Assembly: GCA_002298695.1 (NCBI GenBank)
Contig: DBLB01000171.1
Coordinates: 1-20,560 of the forward strand
Reading direction: 5' to 3'
DNA from: Clostridiales bacterium UBA735
GTDB taxonomy: Bacteria; Bacillota; Clostridia; Oscillospirales; Oscillospiraceae
DNA length: 20,560 nucleotides
Made by a program: the position numbers and the translations under genes. Below, piece by piece: positions 13,075 through 20,560 of this stretch (the first letter of the stretch is position 1; the number at the start of each line of letters is the position of its first letter). The notes beneath the pieces are model-generated. The model had not been told where the DNA came from, searched no databases, and was given only the letters and a program-made list of their open reading frames with translations.

Positions 13075-14535
13075 TTACGCCTGCTCTTCCAAAAGAGCAA
13101 AAATTTCATCCTTCTGCCGCAGGATGGTGTCGATGCGCTGGATATAATCCTGCGGATATTTGGGATTATGATAGCGGGCGAGCTTTTCCTCCGGCAGATT
13201 GATCTTGTTCATGCCGCCGCCCCCGAGGGAGAGGATGGAGTGCAGCTCTTCCATCATGTAGATGTTATAAAGCCCGGTATAGCCCGGCCTGCACCAGCCG
13301 ACGTTCTCAAAGCTGCCGGACATGTACTTTTGCCGGTAGAGATAGTAGGGCGCAAAGCCGTCCGCGCGGAGCGCCCGCTCCGCGTCCTCGAGCATCCGTG
13401 CCACGTCCGTTTGACTCGGCAGCGCGACGCGCCGCTGGAACAGGTCCGCCCCCTTCTTGAGTGCCAGCGTATGCACCGTGACGTTGCTCGGCCCGAGATT
13501 CATCACCTGCCGCAGGGACCCGGCGAAGCCCTCCGCTGTGTCGGCGGGCAGGCCCGCGATAAGATCCATATTGATGTCGTCAAACCCGGCCTCGTGCGCC
13601 TGATGGAATACGTCCACGACCGACGCTGCGCTGTGCCGCCGCCCGACGGCGCGTAATACCGCGTCGGACATCGTCTGCGGATTGATGGAGATGCGCGTCG
13701 CGCCGCCGGCTTTGATGACGCGGAGCTTCTCCGCGTCCAGCGTGTCGGGCCGTCCGCCCTCGACGGTGAACTCCAGGCACCGCGAGAGGTCAAACTGTGT
13801 GTTCACCGCGTCCAGCAGCCGCGCCATCTGCTCTGCCGACAGCGTCGTCGGCGTGCCGCCGCCCATGTAGAGCGTCCGGACATGCCAGCCGGACTTGCGC
13901 AGCAGCTTGCCCGTGTATGCCACCTCGCGCAGCAGCGCCTCGAGATACGGCGGCAGGAACTCGCCGAACCGCTCCACCGATTCGCTCACGAACGAGCAGT
14001 ACGCGCACCGCGTCGGGCAGAACGGGATGCCGATATATACGGACAGATCGCGCGGGGCAAGTAAATTGATCGCTTCCACCGTGTGCTCCGATGCGTCCAC
14101 ACAGAGCTTCGCCCGCTCCGGCGTCACGAAAAATTCGCGCTCCAGCTCGCGCTCGGCCTGACGCCGCGTCTTTCCCGCGAGCAGCGCCTTGGTGGAGAGC
14201 TTGCTCGGCCGGACGCCGGAGAGCGCGCCCCAGGGCGGCGCCTGATCCAATACCTGCATCGCCGCGAGATAATAGCTCTGCTGTAAAATGCGGCGCGTAT
14301 GGCGCACGTCGGCCTCCTCGCGCAGCAGCCGTTTCACTGCGCGGCCGGTTTTGCCGTTCCAGGTGATCTTTGCCGTGGCCGTCACATATTTTTTTCCGGG
14401 AAACAGGCCGGACACCGCCCCGTTTTCGCCGGCGGCGAACGGCGCGGTGACAAATTCGCTCGCTTCCGCTGCAAACAGCTGCATCTGCAGCTGCTCGACC
14501 GGATAACGTTCTGTGTGATTGAGATATAGCTTCAT
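13075..14535 (-). CDS. hemZ: HemZ-type radical SAM protein (coproporphyrinogen dehydrogenase family)
   Basis: A 486-residue radical SAM enzyme with CPTRCAYC (Cys173, Cys177, Cys180) binding the [4Fe-4S] cluster, a GGGTPTTL SAM-binding loop, and the long N-terminal domain that marks HemZ as distinct from HemN/HemW. HemN oxidises coproporphyrinogen III anaerobically; HemZ is assigned a similar activity by homology, though its role in organisms without haem synthesis is unclear. ATG 14535 overlaps the MBL hydrolase stop (ATGA). No other tetrapyrrole gene occurs in the window, so haem synthesis should not be assumed. Confidence 0.9.
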   Translation of the reverse strand: MKLYLNHTERYPVEQLQMQLFAAEASEFVTAPFAAGENGAVSGLFPGKKYVTATAKITWNGKTGRAVKRLLREEADVRHTRRILQQSYYLAAMQVLDQAPPWGALSGVRPSKLSTKALLAGKTRRQAERELEREFFVTPERAKLCVDASEHTVEAINLLAPRDLSVYIGIPFCPTRCAYCSFVSESVERFGEFLPPYLEALLREVAYTGKLLRKSGWHVRTLYMGGGTPTTLSAEQMARLLDAVNTQFDLSRCLEFTVEGGRPDTLDAEKLRVIKAGGATRISINPQTMSDAVLRAVGRRHSAASVVDVFHQAHEAGFDDINMDLIAGLPADTAEGFAGSLRQVMNLGPSNVTVHTLALKKGADLFQRRVALPSQTDVARMLEDAERALRADGFAPYYLYRQKYMSGSFENVGWCRPGYTGLYNIYMMEELHSILSLGGGGMNKINLPEEKLARYHNPKYPQDYIQRIDTILRQKDEIFALLEEQA

Positions 14536-15134
14536 GCCTTCAGCGCCTCGCGCATCCAGGGATTATACCGCCGCTCCTCGTCCAGTGTCGTCTCCTCCAT
14601 ATGTCCCGGCAGCACCCGCAGATTTCCGGGGAGACTTCCAAGCTTCTTCATGGAGGCCATCATAGCTGCGCTGTCACCGCCCTGAAAATCCGTCCGTCCG
14701 CACGAACCCGCAAACAGCGTATCGCCGGAGAACAGCACATCACCTGCGAGCAGACATACGCTGCCCGGCGTATGCCCCGGCGTGGCGATGACGCGAATTT
14801 TGATATGGCCGAGCGTCAGCTCGTCGCCGTCCTCATAGGTGTTTGTAAAGATCAGCCGCCCGTGCGTCATGCCTGCCGGGTCGGCGGAATCGATGCTGCT
14901 GACATAGATGGGCGCGCCGGTCAGCTCGTGCAGCTGCCGCAGCCCGCCAATGTGGTCGTAGTGCGAATGCGTCAGCAGGATATACCGCAGCGTCAGTCCG
15001 TTCTGCGTCAGAAAATCGGCGATCTTCTGCCCGGACGCGCCGGGATCGATGACGGCGGCCTCGCGGGTCTGTTCGTCCTGCAAAATGTAGCAGTTTGTGG
15101 CCAGCGGGCCGAGTACCATGGTATCGATTTTCAT
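14532..15134 (-). CDS. MBL-fold metallohydrolase (glyoxalase II-like)
   Basis: A 200-residue metallo-beta-lactamase-fold protein. THSHYDH (55-61) supplies the first metal ligands, with further ones in ATPGHTPGS and LFSGDTLF, and the late histidine in VLPGHMEETT. The GRTDFQGGD and short C-terminus are those of the YcbL/GloB-like group commonly found after dtd and rel in Clostridia. Substrates are unknown; small thioesters are a guess from the fold. The frame is open up to 15257, but the ATG at 15134 has GAGGGA just upstream and gives the family N-terminus MKIDTMVLGPLATNCYI. It begins 8 bases after dtd. Confidence 0.92.
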   Translation of the reverse strand: MKIDTMVLGPLATNCYILQDEQTREAAVIDPGASGQKIADFLTQNGLTLRYILLTHSHYDHIGGLRQLHELTGAPIYVSSIDSADPAGMTHGRLIFTNTYEDGDELTLGHIKIRVIATPGHTPGSVCLLAGDVLFSGDTLFAGSCGRTDFQGGDSAAMMASMKKLGSLPGNLRVLPGHMEETTLDEERRYNPWMREALKA

Positions 15135-15142
15135 ACTGTCCC

Positions 15143-15592
15143 TCATTTCAGATCGTTGGTATCGACGATCAGCGTGACCGGCCCGTTGTTCTCCGAGGCC
15201 ACGAGCATGTCGGCCCCGAATTCGCCGTGCTGCGGCGGGAAGCCCAGCCGTTCGCACTCGGCCAGAAACTGTTCGTAGAGCGGGATCGCGATGTCCGGCT
15301 TACCGGCACCGATGAAGCTCGGGCGGCGGCCGTGGCTGACGTCGCCGTAGAGCGTGAACTGGCTGACGACCAGCACGCCTCCGCCGACGTCGGCAAGACT
15401 CAGATTCATTTTATCGTTTTCGTCGCGGAAAATGCGCAGGCCGAGGATTTTTTCGGCCAGTTTGCGGCACTTTTCCGGCGTATCGTCCGGCGCAATGCCG
15501 AGCAGGATCAGAAATCCCTGCCCGATCTTACCGTGTACCTCGCCATCGATGGCGACAGACGCGGATCTGACCCGCGTGACAACTGCTTTCAT
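15143..15592 (-). CDS. dtd: D-aminoacyl-tRNA deacylase
   Basis: Dtd hydrolyses D-amino acids (and glycine mischarged on tRNA-Ala) from tRNA. The 149-residue protein has VVTRVRSASVAIDG at the start and the two active-site motifs SQFTLYGD (77-84) and NGPVT (136-140, the cross-subunit Gly-Pro element), at full family length. ATG 15592 has AGAGGGA 6 bases upstream. It lies 20 bases after rel, the same order as Bacillus relA-dtd, forming a conserved translation-quality block with recJ and rel. Confidence 0.97.
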   Translation of the reverse strand: MKAVVTRVRSASVAIDGEVHGKIGQGFLILLGIAPDDTPEKCRKLAEKILGLRIFRDENDKMNLSLADVGGGVLVVSQFTLYGDVSHGRRPSFIGAGKPDIAIPLYEQFLAECERLGFPPQHGEFGADMLVASENNGPVTLIVDTNDLK

Positions 15593-15612
15593 AACGTTCC
15601 CTCTTCCGCAGC

Positions 15613-17784
15613 TCAGTTGCTGCCTCGTTTTACGGTTTTGACGCCGGAAATGCCGCGCAGGCGGCTGCGGATATTTTCTAGCTCCGCCAGATCATGCACC
15701 GGGAAGCTCAGCGAAACGAGCGCCATTCCGCTCCCGATGGGCTTGGCCGACATCGTGCTGATCTTCGCGCGGGCCGCAGTCATGACTGTTGCGATGTCGA
15801 GCATCAGCCCGTCGCGGTCGTCCGCCTCCAGCTCAACGCTCGTGGAGAATGTCGCGTCCGGCATCTCGGCCCAGTGCACCTGCACCCAGCGGCCCCGCTG
15901 TTCAGGGTCGAGCGCGTTCTTTGCGTTCGGGCAGTCGCGCCGGTGGACCGACACGCCGTAACCCTTTGTGATGAAGCCGATGATGTCGTCTCCGGGCACC
16001 GGCGTGCAGCAGCGGCTGTACTTGATCGGACAGGTCCCGATGTCCTCGACGATCACACCGGAGCGGTTCGTCGCGGGCTGCTGGTTCTGCTTGCCGAGCG
16101 ACAACAGCTCCTTCGGCGTCATATTCCGGCTGGCCTTCGTCAGCTCGTCGCGCACGCGTCCGACGGCCTTCACCGCGGTCAGACCGCCGTAGCCGATGGC
16201 GGCGTACATGTCGTCGAGACTGTCAAAACTGATGCGCTTGAGCACCATGGGCCGGACGTCGTCCTGCTGCATGATGGCCGGGTCGATGCCGACGTGACGC
16301 AGCTCGGATTCAAAGCTGAGCTTGCCGCGGGCAATGTTTTCCTCGCGCTTCTCCTTCTTGAACCACTGCTTGATCTTGATCCGCGCCTGGTTTGACCGGC
16401 AGATGTTCAGCCAGTCGCGGCTGGGGCCCTTGGCCGTCTTCGAGGTCAGAACCTCGACGATGTCGCCGTTGTGGAGCTTTGCGTCATAGCTTGCGATGCG
16501 GTTATTCACCTTCGCGCCGATCATCGAGTTGCCGACGGCGGAGTGGATGGCGTAGGCGAAGTCGATCGGCGTAGAGCCCGCGGGCAGATTGATGACCTTG
16601 CCCTTGGGCGTAAAGACAAAGACCTCGTCGTCGAACATATCGACCTTGAGAGAATGGATATAGTCGTCGGCCTCGGTGTCCTGCTGGTTTTCCAGCAGCC
16701 GCCGCACCCACTCAAATTCCTTTTCCGACCCGTCTCCCGCGTGCTGCTTGTATTTCCAGTGCGCCGCGACGCCGTATTCCGCCGTCTGGTGCATCTCCCA
16801 CGTCCGGATCTGGACCTCGAACGGGATGCCCTGCTTGCCGATGACCGTCGTGTGCAGCGACTGGTACATGTTCGGTTTCGGCGTGGAGATATAATCCTTG
16901 AACCGGCCCGGGATCGGGCTGAACAGGTCGTGGATGTGCCCGAGCACGTTATAGCAGTCCGCAATGTCATCCACAATCACGCGGAATGCATAGAGATCAT
17001 AGAGCTCATCGATGGTCTTGTTCTGCGCGCGCATCTTGCGGTAGATGGAGTATGTGTGCTTGATGCGTCCGTAGATCGACCCGTGGATACCGACGGCTGC
17101 CAGCCGCTCGGTGATCTTCGACTGGATGGCGTTCATGAAGTTGTTGGAGCTCTCCTCGTTCGCCTTCAGATAGTCGATGATCTGCTGATACCCTTCGGGG
17201 TCGAGATATTGCAGCGAGGTGTCCTCCAGCTCCCACTTGATCTTCTGCATGCCGAGCCGGTGTGCCAGCGGCGCGTAGATCTCCATGGTCTCCATGGATT
17301 TCGACACCTGCTTGGCCGGCGTCTGGTATTCGAGCGTGCGCATATTGTGCAGCCGGTCGGAGATCTTGATGAGAATGACGCGGATGTCCTTGCTCATGGC
17401 CATGAACATTTTGCGCAGATTCTCCATCTGCTGCTCTTCCATGGTGGAATACTGTACGCGCGTCAGCTTCGTGACGCCCTCCACCAGCTCGGCCACCGTC
17501 CGGCCGAACAGGCGGGAGATCTCGTCGAAGCTTGCGTCCGTGTCCTCCAGACAGTCGTGCAGGAGCGCCGCGACGATCGCGTCGGTGTCGAGACCGATCT
17601 CGGCCACGATCTCCGCTACGGCCAGCGGATGGATGATATACGGTTCGCCGGATTTGCGCAGCTGCTTTTTATGCTTTTCGTCGGCATATTCAAACGCCTT
17701 CTGAATCAGATCCAGATCGGCCGCGGGAGAATAGCGCTTCACGGCCTGCATCATGGACTCGTAATGTTCTTCTCTGGTTTCCAT
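15613..17784 (-). CDS. rel: Bifunctional (p)ppGpp synthetase/hydrolase Rel
   Basis: The central stringent-response enzyme. In the 723-residue chain the N-terminal HD hydrolase is intact (His52 in IHPLAVAE, HD at 76-77 in LLHDCLED). The synthetase follows (YDLYAFRVIV near 262-271, RFKDYISTPKPNMYQSLHT 294-311, EVQIRTWEMHQTAEYGVAAHWKYK 323-346), then the TGS domain (about 387-447, VFTPKGKVINLP). A zinc-finger/helical region with YSRCCTPVPGDDIIGF and HRRDCPN comes next, and a C-terminal ACT domain (about 648-722). All catalytic parts are present, so both synthesis and hydrolysis are expected. ATG 17784 starts directly after the recJ stop codon, with AGGA inside recJ as ribosome binding site, so translation is likely coupled. 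Confidence 0.97.
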   Translation of the reverse strand: METREEHYESMMQAVKRYSPAADLDLIQKAFEYADEKHKKQLRKSGEPYIIHPLAVAEIVAEIGLDTDAIVAALLHDCLEDTDASFDEISRLFGRTVAELVEGVTKLTRVQYSTMEEQQMENLRKMFMAMSKDIRVILIKISDRLHNMRTLEYQTPAKQVSKSMETMEIYAPLAHRLGMQKIKWELEDTSLQYLDPEGYQQIIDYLKANEESSNNFMNAIQSKITERLAAVGIHGSIYGRIKHTYSIYRKMRAQNKTIDELYDLYAFRVIVDDIADCYNVLGHIHDLFSPIPGRFKDYISTPKPNMYQSLHTTVIGKQGIPFEVQIRTWEMHQTAEYGVAAHWKYKQHAGDGSEKEFEWVRRLLENQQDTEADDYIHSLKVDMFDDEVFVFTPKGKVINLPAGSTPIDFAYAIHSAVGNSMIGAKVNNRIASYDAKLHNGDIVEVLTSKTAKGPSRDWLNICRSNQARIKIKQWFKKEKREENIARGKLSFESELRHVGIDPAIMQQDDVRPMVLKRISFDSLDDMYAAIGYGGLTAVKAVGRVRDELTKASRNMTPKELLSLGKQNQQPATNRSGVIVEDIGTCPIKYSRCCTPVPGDDIIGFITKGYGVSVHRRDCPNAKNALDPEQRGRWVQVHWAEMPDATFSTSVELEADDRDGLMLDIATVMTAARAKISTMSAKPIGSGMALVSLSFPVHDLAELENIRSRLRGISGVKTVKRGSN

Positions 17785-19851
17785 TCAGGTTCCTGCCTTT
17801 TGTTTTTTCAGATGTATGAGGATCTCGCTGCGTTCGAGGTCGACCTTATGCCCGTCGCTGGTCAGCCGGATGCGGAGCGTCTTGGGCCGCTGCTCCAGTG
17901 CGAGCAGCCCCTGCTCCGCAAAGACCTCGAGGCAGACCCAGGTCTTGCCCGGGCAGCAGGGCCGCGCGGCAAAGCGCGCGATCTTTCGGCTGAGACAGCC
18001 GACCTCCTCCTGCAAGCAGCCGTCCTCGGCGTAGGCTGTGAGGTATTTCCACACGGCGACAAAATCCTGCCGCTCCGGCAGCAGCGCCTCCGCCTCCCGG
18101 CACGAGAGCGGCTGCCCGGCCCGGTGCCGCGCATAAAGCGCGTGCGCCTCGTCCTGCGCGGTGCGCATGGCCTCGTCCGGCCGGATGTCGACCAGATTGA
18201 GCTGTACGGTGCGCAGGCCGCGATATTCATTGATCTGCGGGGTAAACGCGATGTCCACCATGTCGCCGCGGCTGACCGCCGCGAGCCGCGCCGTGGTGGA
18301 GAAGAAGATCGCGCCCCAGCCATATTGCCCGCGCGTCAGGCGCAGACGCAGATGCTTCCCGCCGCCGACCTCCGTCAGCTCCTCCACGCGCAGCGCGCGC
18401 AGCAGCAGCAGCGGCCGCGGGCATCCTGCGCCGCAGGGTTCGAGCTCGTCGAGCGCTCCGACGTTCTCGATCGTGAGCAGCTGCGGCGGAATTTCGCAGT
18501 CGATCTTCAGATCGGCCTCATAATCTCCGGACGCGCGGAACTGCCGCGCAAGACGCTGGATCTCTGTCCGGAATGTGTCAATGTTTTCCCGCTGGATGGT
18601 GAAGCCCGCGGCCAGCTCGTGGCCGCCGTAGCTTTCCAGCAGCGGCGAGAGCTGCTTCAGCGCCGCAAAGAGGTTGAATCCTCCGTGTGACCGGGACGAG
18701 GCCTTGCCCTTCTCCCCATCGAGACAGATCAGAAACGTCGGACAGCTGTACTCTTCTGCCAGCCGCGACGCCACAATGCCGACCACGCCCTGGTGCCAGT
18801 CCTCACTTGCCAGTACAATGGCGTCCGGCCTGCCGCCCGCCGGCAGCATGGCCACGGCCTCCCGATAGATGCCGGTTTCGATCTCCTGCCGCTTCCGGTT
18901 CAGCCGGCAGAGCTGCGCCGCCAGTTCCACGGCGCGGGCGGCATCCTGCGTCAGAAACAGCTCCGTCGCAATATCCACCTGTCCCATGCGCCCGGCGGCG
19001 TTGATCCGCGGCGCGAGCGTATAGCCGATGGTGCCCGCCGTGATCGCGCCGCGCTTCACGGCGCACTCGGCCATGAGCGCGGCAATGCCGACGCGCTTCG
19101 GGTTCTCCAGTGCGCGCAGCCCCGCGGCGACCATCGTGCGGTTCTCCCCGGTCAGCGGAATTACATCTGCTACTGTGCCAAGACAGAGAAAATCGCAGTA
19201 TTCCTCCAGCAGCTGCCGCACATCGCCGCCGATGGCGCAGGCCAGCTTGAATGCCACGCCCACACCCGCCAGCTCCGGGGCCGGAGCCGGCTGATCGGGC
19301 CGGTGCGGATCGACGACGGCGATGGCCGCCGGGAGCGTGGTCTTGCATTCATGATGGTCAGTGACGACCAGATCGATGCCAAGCTCACGGCAAAGCTCCG
19401 CCTCCTTGTTTGCGGTAATGCCGCAGTCCACCGTGACGATCAGGCTTACGCCCGCTTCCAGAAGAGACCGGATGGCGATCTCATTGAGGCCGTAGCCCTC
19501 CTCGAGACGCGCCGGGATGTAGCTCGTCACGTTTCCGCCGCGCTCGCGGAGAAATTCCGTCATCAGGCAGGTCGCCGTGATGCCGTCCACGTCATAGTCG
19601 CCGAAAACGCAGATATGCTCCTTCGTATCCAGCGCGCGCTGCACCCGCGCGACCGCCGGCTCCATGTCCAGCAGCGCGAACGGATCGGAGAGCGCGCAGC
19701 CGCAGGAGAGAAATTCCCGTGCCTGCTCGGGCGTATGATAGCCGCGGCTGCATAAGACCGCGGCTGTGATCGGGGAAAAGCCAGCCTGACGCAGGGCTTC
19801 GACCTCTGCGTCGTTCTTCGGGCCGGAAATGGCCCAGGTTCCGTACTTCAC
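17785..19851 (-). CDS. recJ: Single-stranded-DNA exonuclease RecJ
   Basis: RecJ degrades single-stranded DNA 5' to 3' in recombination and base-excision or mismatch repair. The 688-residue protein has the DHH motifs GDYDVDG (84-90), VDCGI (141-145) and TDHHE (164-168), DPH at 181-183, then the DHHA1 domain with ASRSHGGFNLFAAL and SYGGHELAAGF, and an OB-fold domain. The start is GTG at 19851, since no in-frame ATG precedes the conserved region; the best binding site is a weak GGATGTG about 8 bases upstream. A six-codon frame, MDVYLK, runs upstream and its stop overlaps the GTG. It heads the sixteen-gene minus-strand block behind an extended -10 promoter. Confidence 0.95.
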   Translation of the reverse strand: MKYGTWAISGPKNDAEVEALRQAGFSPITAAVLCSRGYHTPEQAREFLSCGCALSDPFALLDMEPAVARVQRALDTKEHICVFGDYDVDGITATCLMTEFLRERGGNVTSYIPARLEEGYGLNEIAIRSLLEAGVSLIVTVDCGITANKEAELCRELGIDLVVTDHHECKTTLPAAIAVVDPHRPDQPAPAPELAGVGVAFKLACAIGGDVRQLLEEYCDFLCLGTVADVIPLTGENRTMVAAGLRALENPKRVGIAALMAECAVKRGAITAGTIGYTLAPRINAAGRMGQVDIATELFLTQDAARAVELAAQLCRLNRKRQEIETGIYREAVAMLPAGGRPDAIVLASEDWHQGVVGIVASRLAEEYSCPTFLICLDGEKGKASSRSHGGFNLFAALKQLSPLLESYGGHELAAGFTIQRENIDTFRTEIQRLARQFRASGDYEADLKIDCEIPPQLLTIENVGALDELEPCGAGCPRPLLLLRALRVEELTEVGGGKHLRLRLTRGQYGWGAIFFSTTARLAAVSRGDMVDIAFTPQINEYRGLRTVQLNLVDIRPDEAMRTAQDEAHALYARHRAGQPLSCREAEALLPERQDFVAVWKYLTAYAEDGCLQEEVGCLSRKIARFAARPCCPGKTWVCLEVFAEQGLLALEQRPKTLRIRLTSDGHKVDLERSEILIHLKKQKAGT

Positions 19852-19887
19852 TTCAGATACACATCCATATTCGTTTCTTTTTCTGCT

Positions 19888-19916
19888 ATTATAGCATCAT
19901 GCCGCCCATATCACAA
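19888..19916 (-). promoter_or_regulatory. Sigma-A promoter of the recJ-rel-dtd block
   Basis: On the minus strand TTGTGA (19916-19911), a 17-base spacer and a perfect TATAAT (19893-19888) with TGC before it form a strong extended -10 promoter. The start near 19881 leaves a leader of about 30 bases before the recJ GTG. Confidence 0.75.
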
Positions 19917-19917
19917 C

Positions 19918-19936
19918 GTAAAATTCAAGAATTTAC
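19918..19936. repeat. AT-rich inverted repeat beside the recJ promoter
   Basis: GTAAAATTC (19918-19926) and GAATTTAC (19929-19936) are inverted copies with a single-base bulge, lying just upstream of the recJ -35. It may be a regulator site or chance symmetry in an AT-rich gap. The remaining intergenic bases up to 20030 show no other clear element; TAGAGT at 20020-20025 is a weak -10 candidate for the plus-strand gene. Confidence 0.3.
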
Positions 19937-20048
19937 AATTTCGGAACGAAACGCCGCCGCGAAGGCTGCATTTTCTGGCGGAAGGACAATTTTTCCTTTC
20001 TTTCCCGCGCACGCTGTGGTAGAGTAGTGCCGGAAGGGGGCGCTGCCG

Positions 20049-20560
20049 TTGAAGAAAGGATCCGCGTCCGCAGCCGGACGCTGCGGGAAATGGCTGCTGC
20101 CGGCGCTGGCCGCGCTGACGGCGGCGGGCTGGCTCGGAAATTCGGCCATTGTGACAAAAGAATATACGATCGCCTCGCGGAGACTGCCGGAGGCGTTCTC
20201 CGGAATGCGCATCGTGCAGATCTCAGACCTGCATGGAAAGCGCTTCGGAAAAGACGATGCGCGGCTCCTGCGGGCCGTGCGGCAGGCACGGCCGGATCTC
20301 ATTGCGCTGACGGGCGATTTTGCCGACGAGCTGACGGAGCTGTCCTCGCTGGAGCCGCTGCTTGAGGGACTGACGGCGCTGGCGCCGGTCTTTTACGTCA
20401 CGGGAAACCATGAGTGGGTCATGGACGGCGCGCAGCGCCGGGAGCTGTTTGCGCTGCTGGACGGCTGCGGCGTCGTCCGCCTCCGCAACAGCTGGCGCGT
20501 GCTGAAAAGCGGCGGGAGCCGGATCGTGCTGGCCGGGGTGGACGACCCGAACGGCCCGGC
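20049..20560 (+). CDS. Metallophosphoesterase, membrane-anchored (5' part, runs off the window)
   Basis: A TTG at 20049 with AAGGGGG 8 bases upstream opens a frame that continues past the window end (170 codons seen). A basic N-terminus and one membrane helix (about 15-31) precede a calcineurin-like phosphoesterase domain. It shows SDLH in RIVQISDLHGKRFG, GDF in LIALTGDFADE and GNHEW in VFYVTGNHEW, the metal-ligand blocks in correct order and spacing. This fits the YkuE/YaeI-like group, some of which act on lipid or sugar-phosphate substrates; the substrate here is unknown. No ATG lies before the first motif except one at about residue 52, too late for the helix, so the TTG start is preferred. 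It is divergent from recJ. Confidence 0.88.
   Translation, partial: MKKGSASAAGRCGKWLLPALAALTAAGWLGNSAIVTKEYTIASRRLPEAFSGMRIVQISDLHGKRFGKDDARLLRAVRQARPDLIALTGDFADELTELSSLEPLLEGLTALAPVFYVTGNHEWVMDGAQRRELFALLDGCGVVRLRNSWRVLKSGGSRIVLAGVDDPNGP

Noticed and set aside
20027..20365. Plus-strand 112-residue frame at the right edge.
   Set aside because: It is a shadow of the metallophosphoesterase frame, which starts at TTG 20049 and carries SDLH, GDF and GNHE motifs; the shadow is Arg/Ala-rich and motif-free.

Overview
The window looks like chromosomal core DNA from a GC-rich, spore-forming anaerobe of the class Clostridia, most likely Oscillospiraceae/Ruminococcaceae from an animal gut. The reasons are: the Bacillus/Clostridium gene order spoVB-mazG-(hup)-rqcP-yabP-yabQ-divIC-yabR; the recJ-rel-dtd block; the sporulation genes spoVB, yabP and yabQ; an archaeal/eukaryote-type prolyl-tRNA synthetase ending in Tyr; a single-chain iron-sulfur serine dehydratase; and a bile salt hydrolase. 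The taxon is inferred from gene content only. There are no tRNA or rRNA genes, CRISPR arrays or recognisable insertion sequences.

Layout. Positions 1-59 hold the 3' end of a plus-strand gene, followed by stacked terminator-like hairpins. A DUF1836 regulator (minus) and degV (plus) are divergent from a shared 140-base promoter region. A terminated minus-strand unit then holds sdaA behind its own promoter and a strongly structured leader of about 160 nt, with a 51-residue ribbon-helix-helix-like gene upstream. proS follows on the plus strand with its own promoter and terminator. From 19851 down to 5204, sixteen genes lie on the minus strand: recJ, rel, dtd, an MBL-fold hydrolase, hemZ, an MTA/SAH deaminase, spoVB, mazG, hup, rqcP, yabP, yabQ, divIC, yabR, a ymfI-like reductase and a bile salt hydrolase. 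At the right edge a divergent metallophosphoesterase gene runs off the window.

The sixteen-gene block is packed. ATGA or TGATG overlaps join dtd's neighbours MBL/hemZ, as well as mtaD/spoVB, mazG/hup and yabP/yabQ, while recJ/rel abut with no gap. One extended -10 promoter sits before recJ. A second sigma-A-like promoter lies inside yabQ and would give divIC-yabR vegetative expression independent of the sporulation genes. Hairpins just before the ribosome binding sites of rqcP and ymfI could tune downstream output. Functionally the block joins stringent response (Rel), DNA repair (RecJ), translation quality control (Dtd, RqcP, probable EF-P modification), nucleotide sanitation (MazG, MtaD), nucleoid structure (HU), cell division (DivIC) and sporulation.

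The best candidate for something undescribed is the sdaA leader at 3195-3357: its first 16 nt pair with sequence just upstream of the Shine-Dalgarno, enclosing a multi-helix domain with mutually exclusive pairings. This resembles a riboswitch and matches no class I can recognise. The yabQ/divIC overlap of 182 nt and the 51-aa gene missed by usual length cut-offs are also worth checking.
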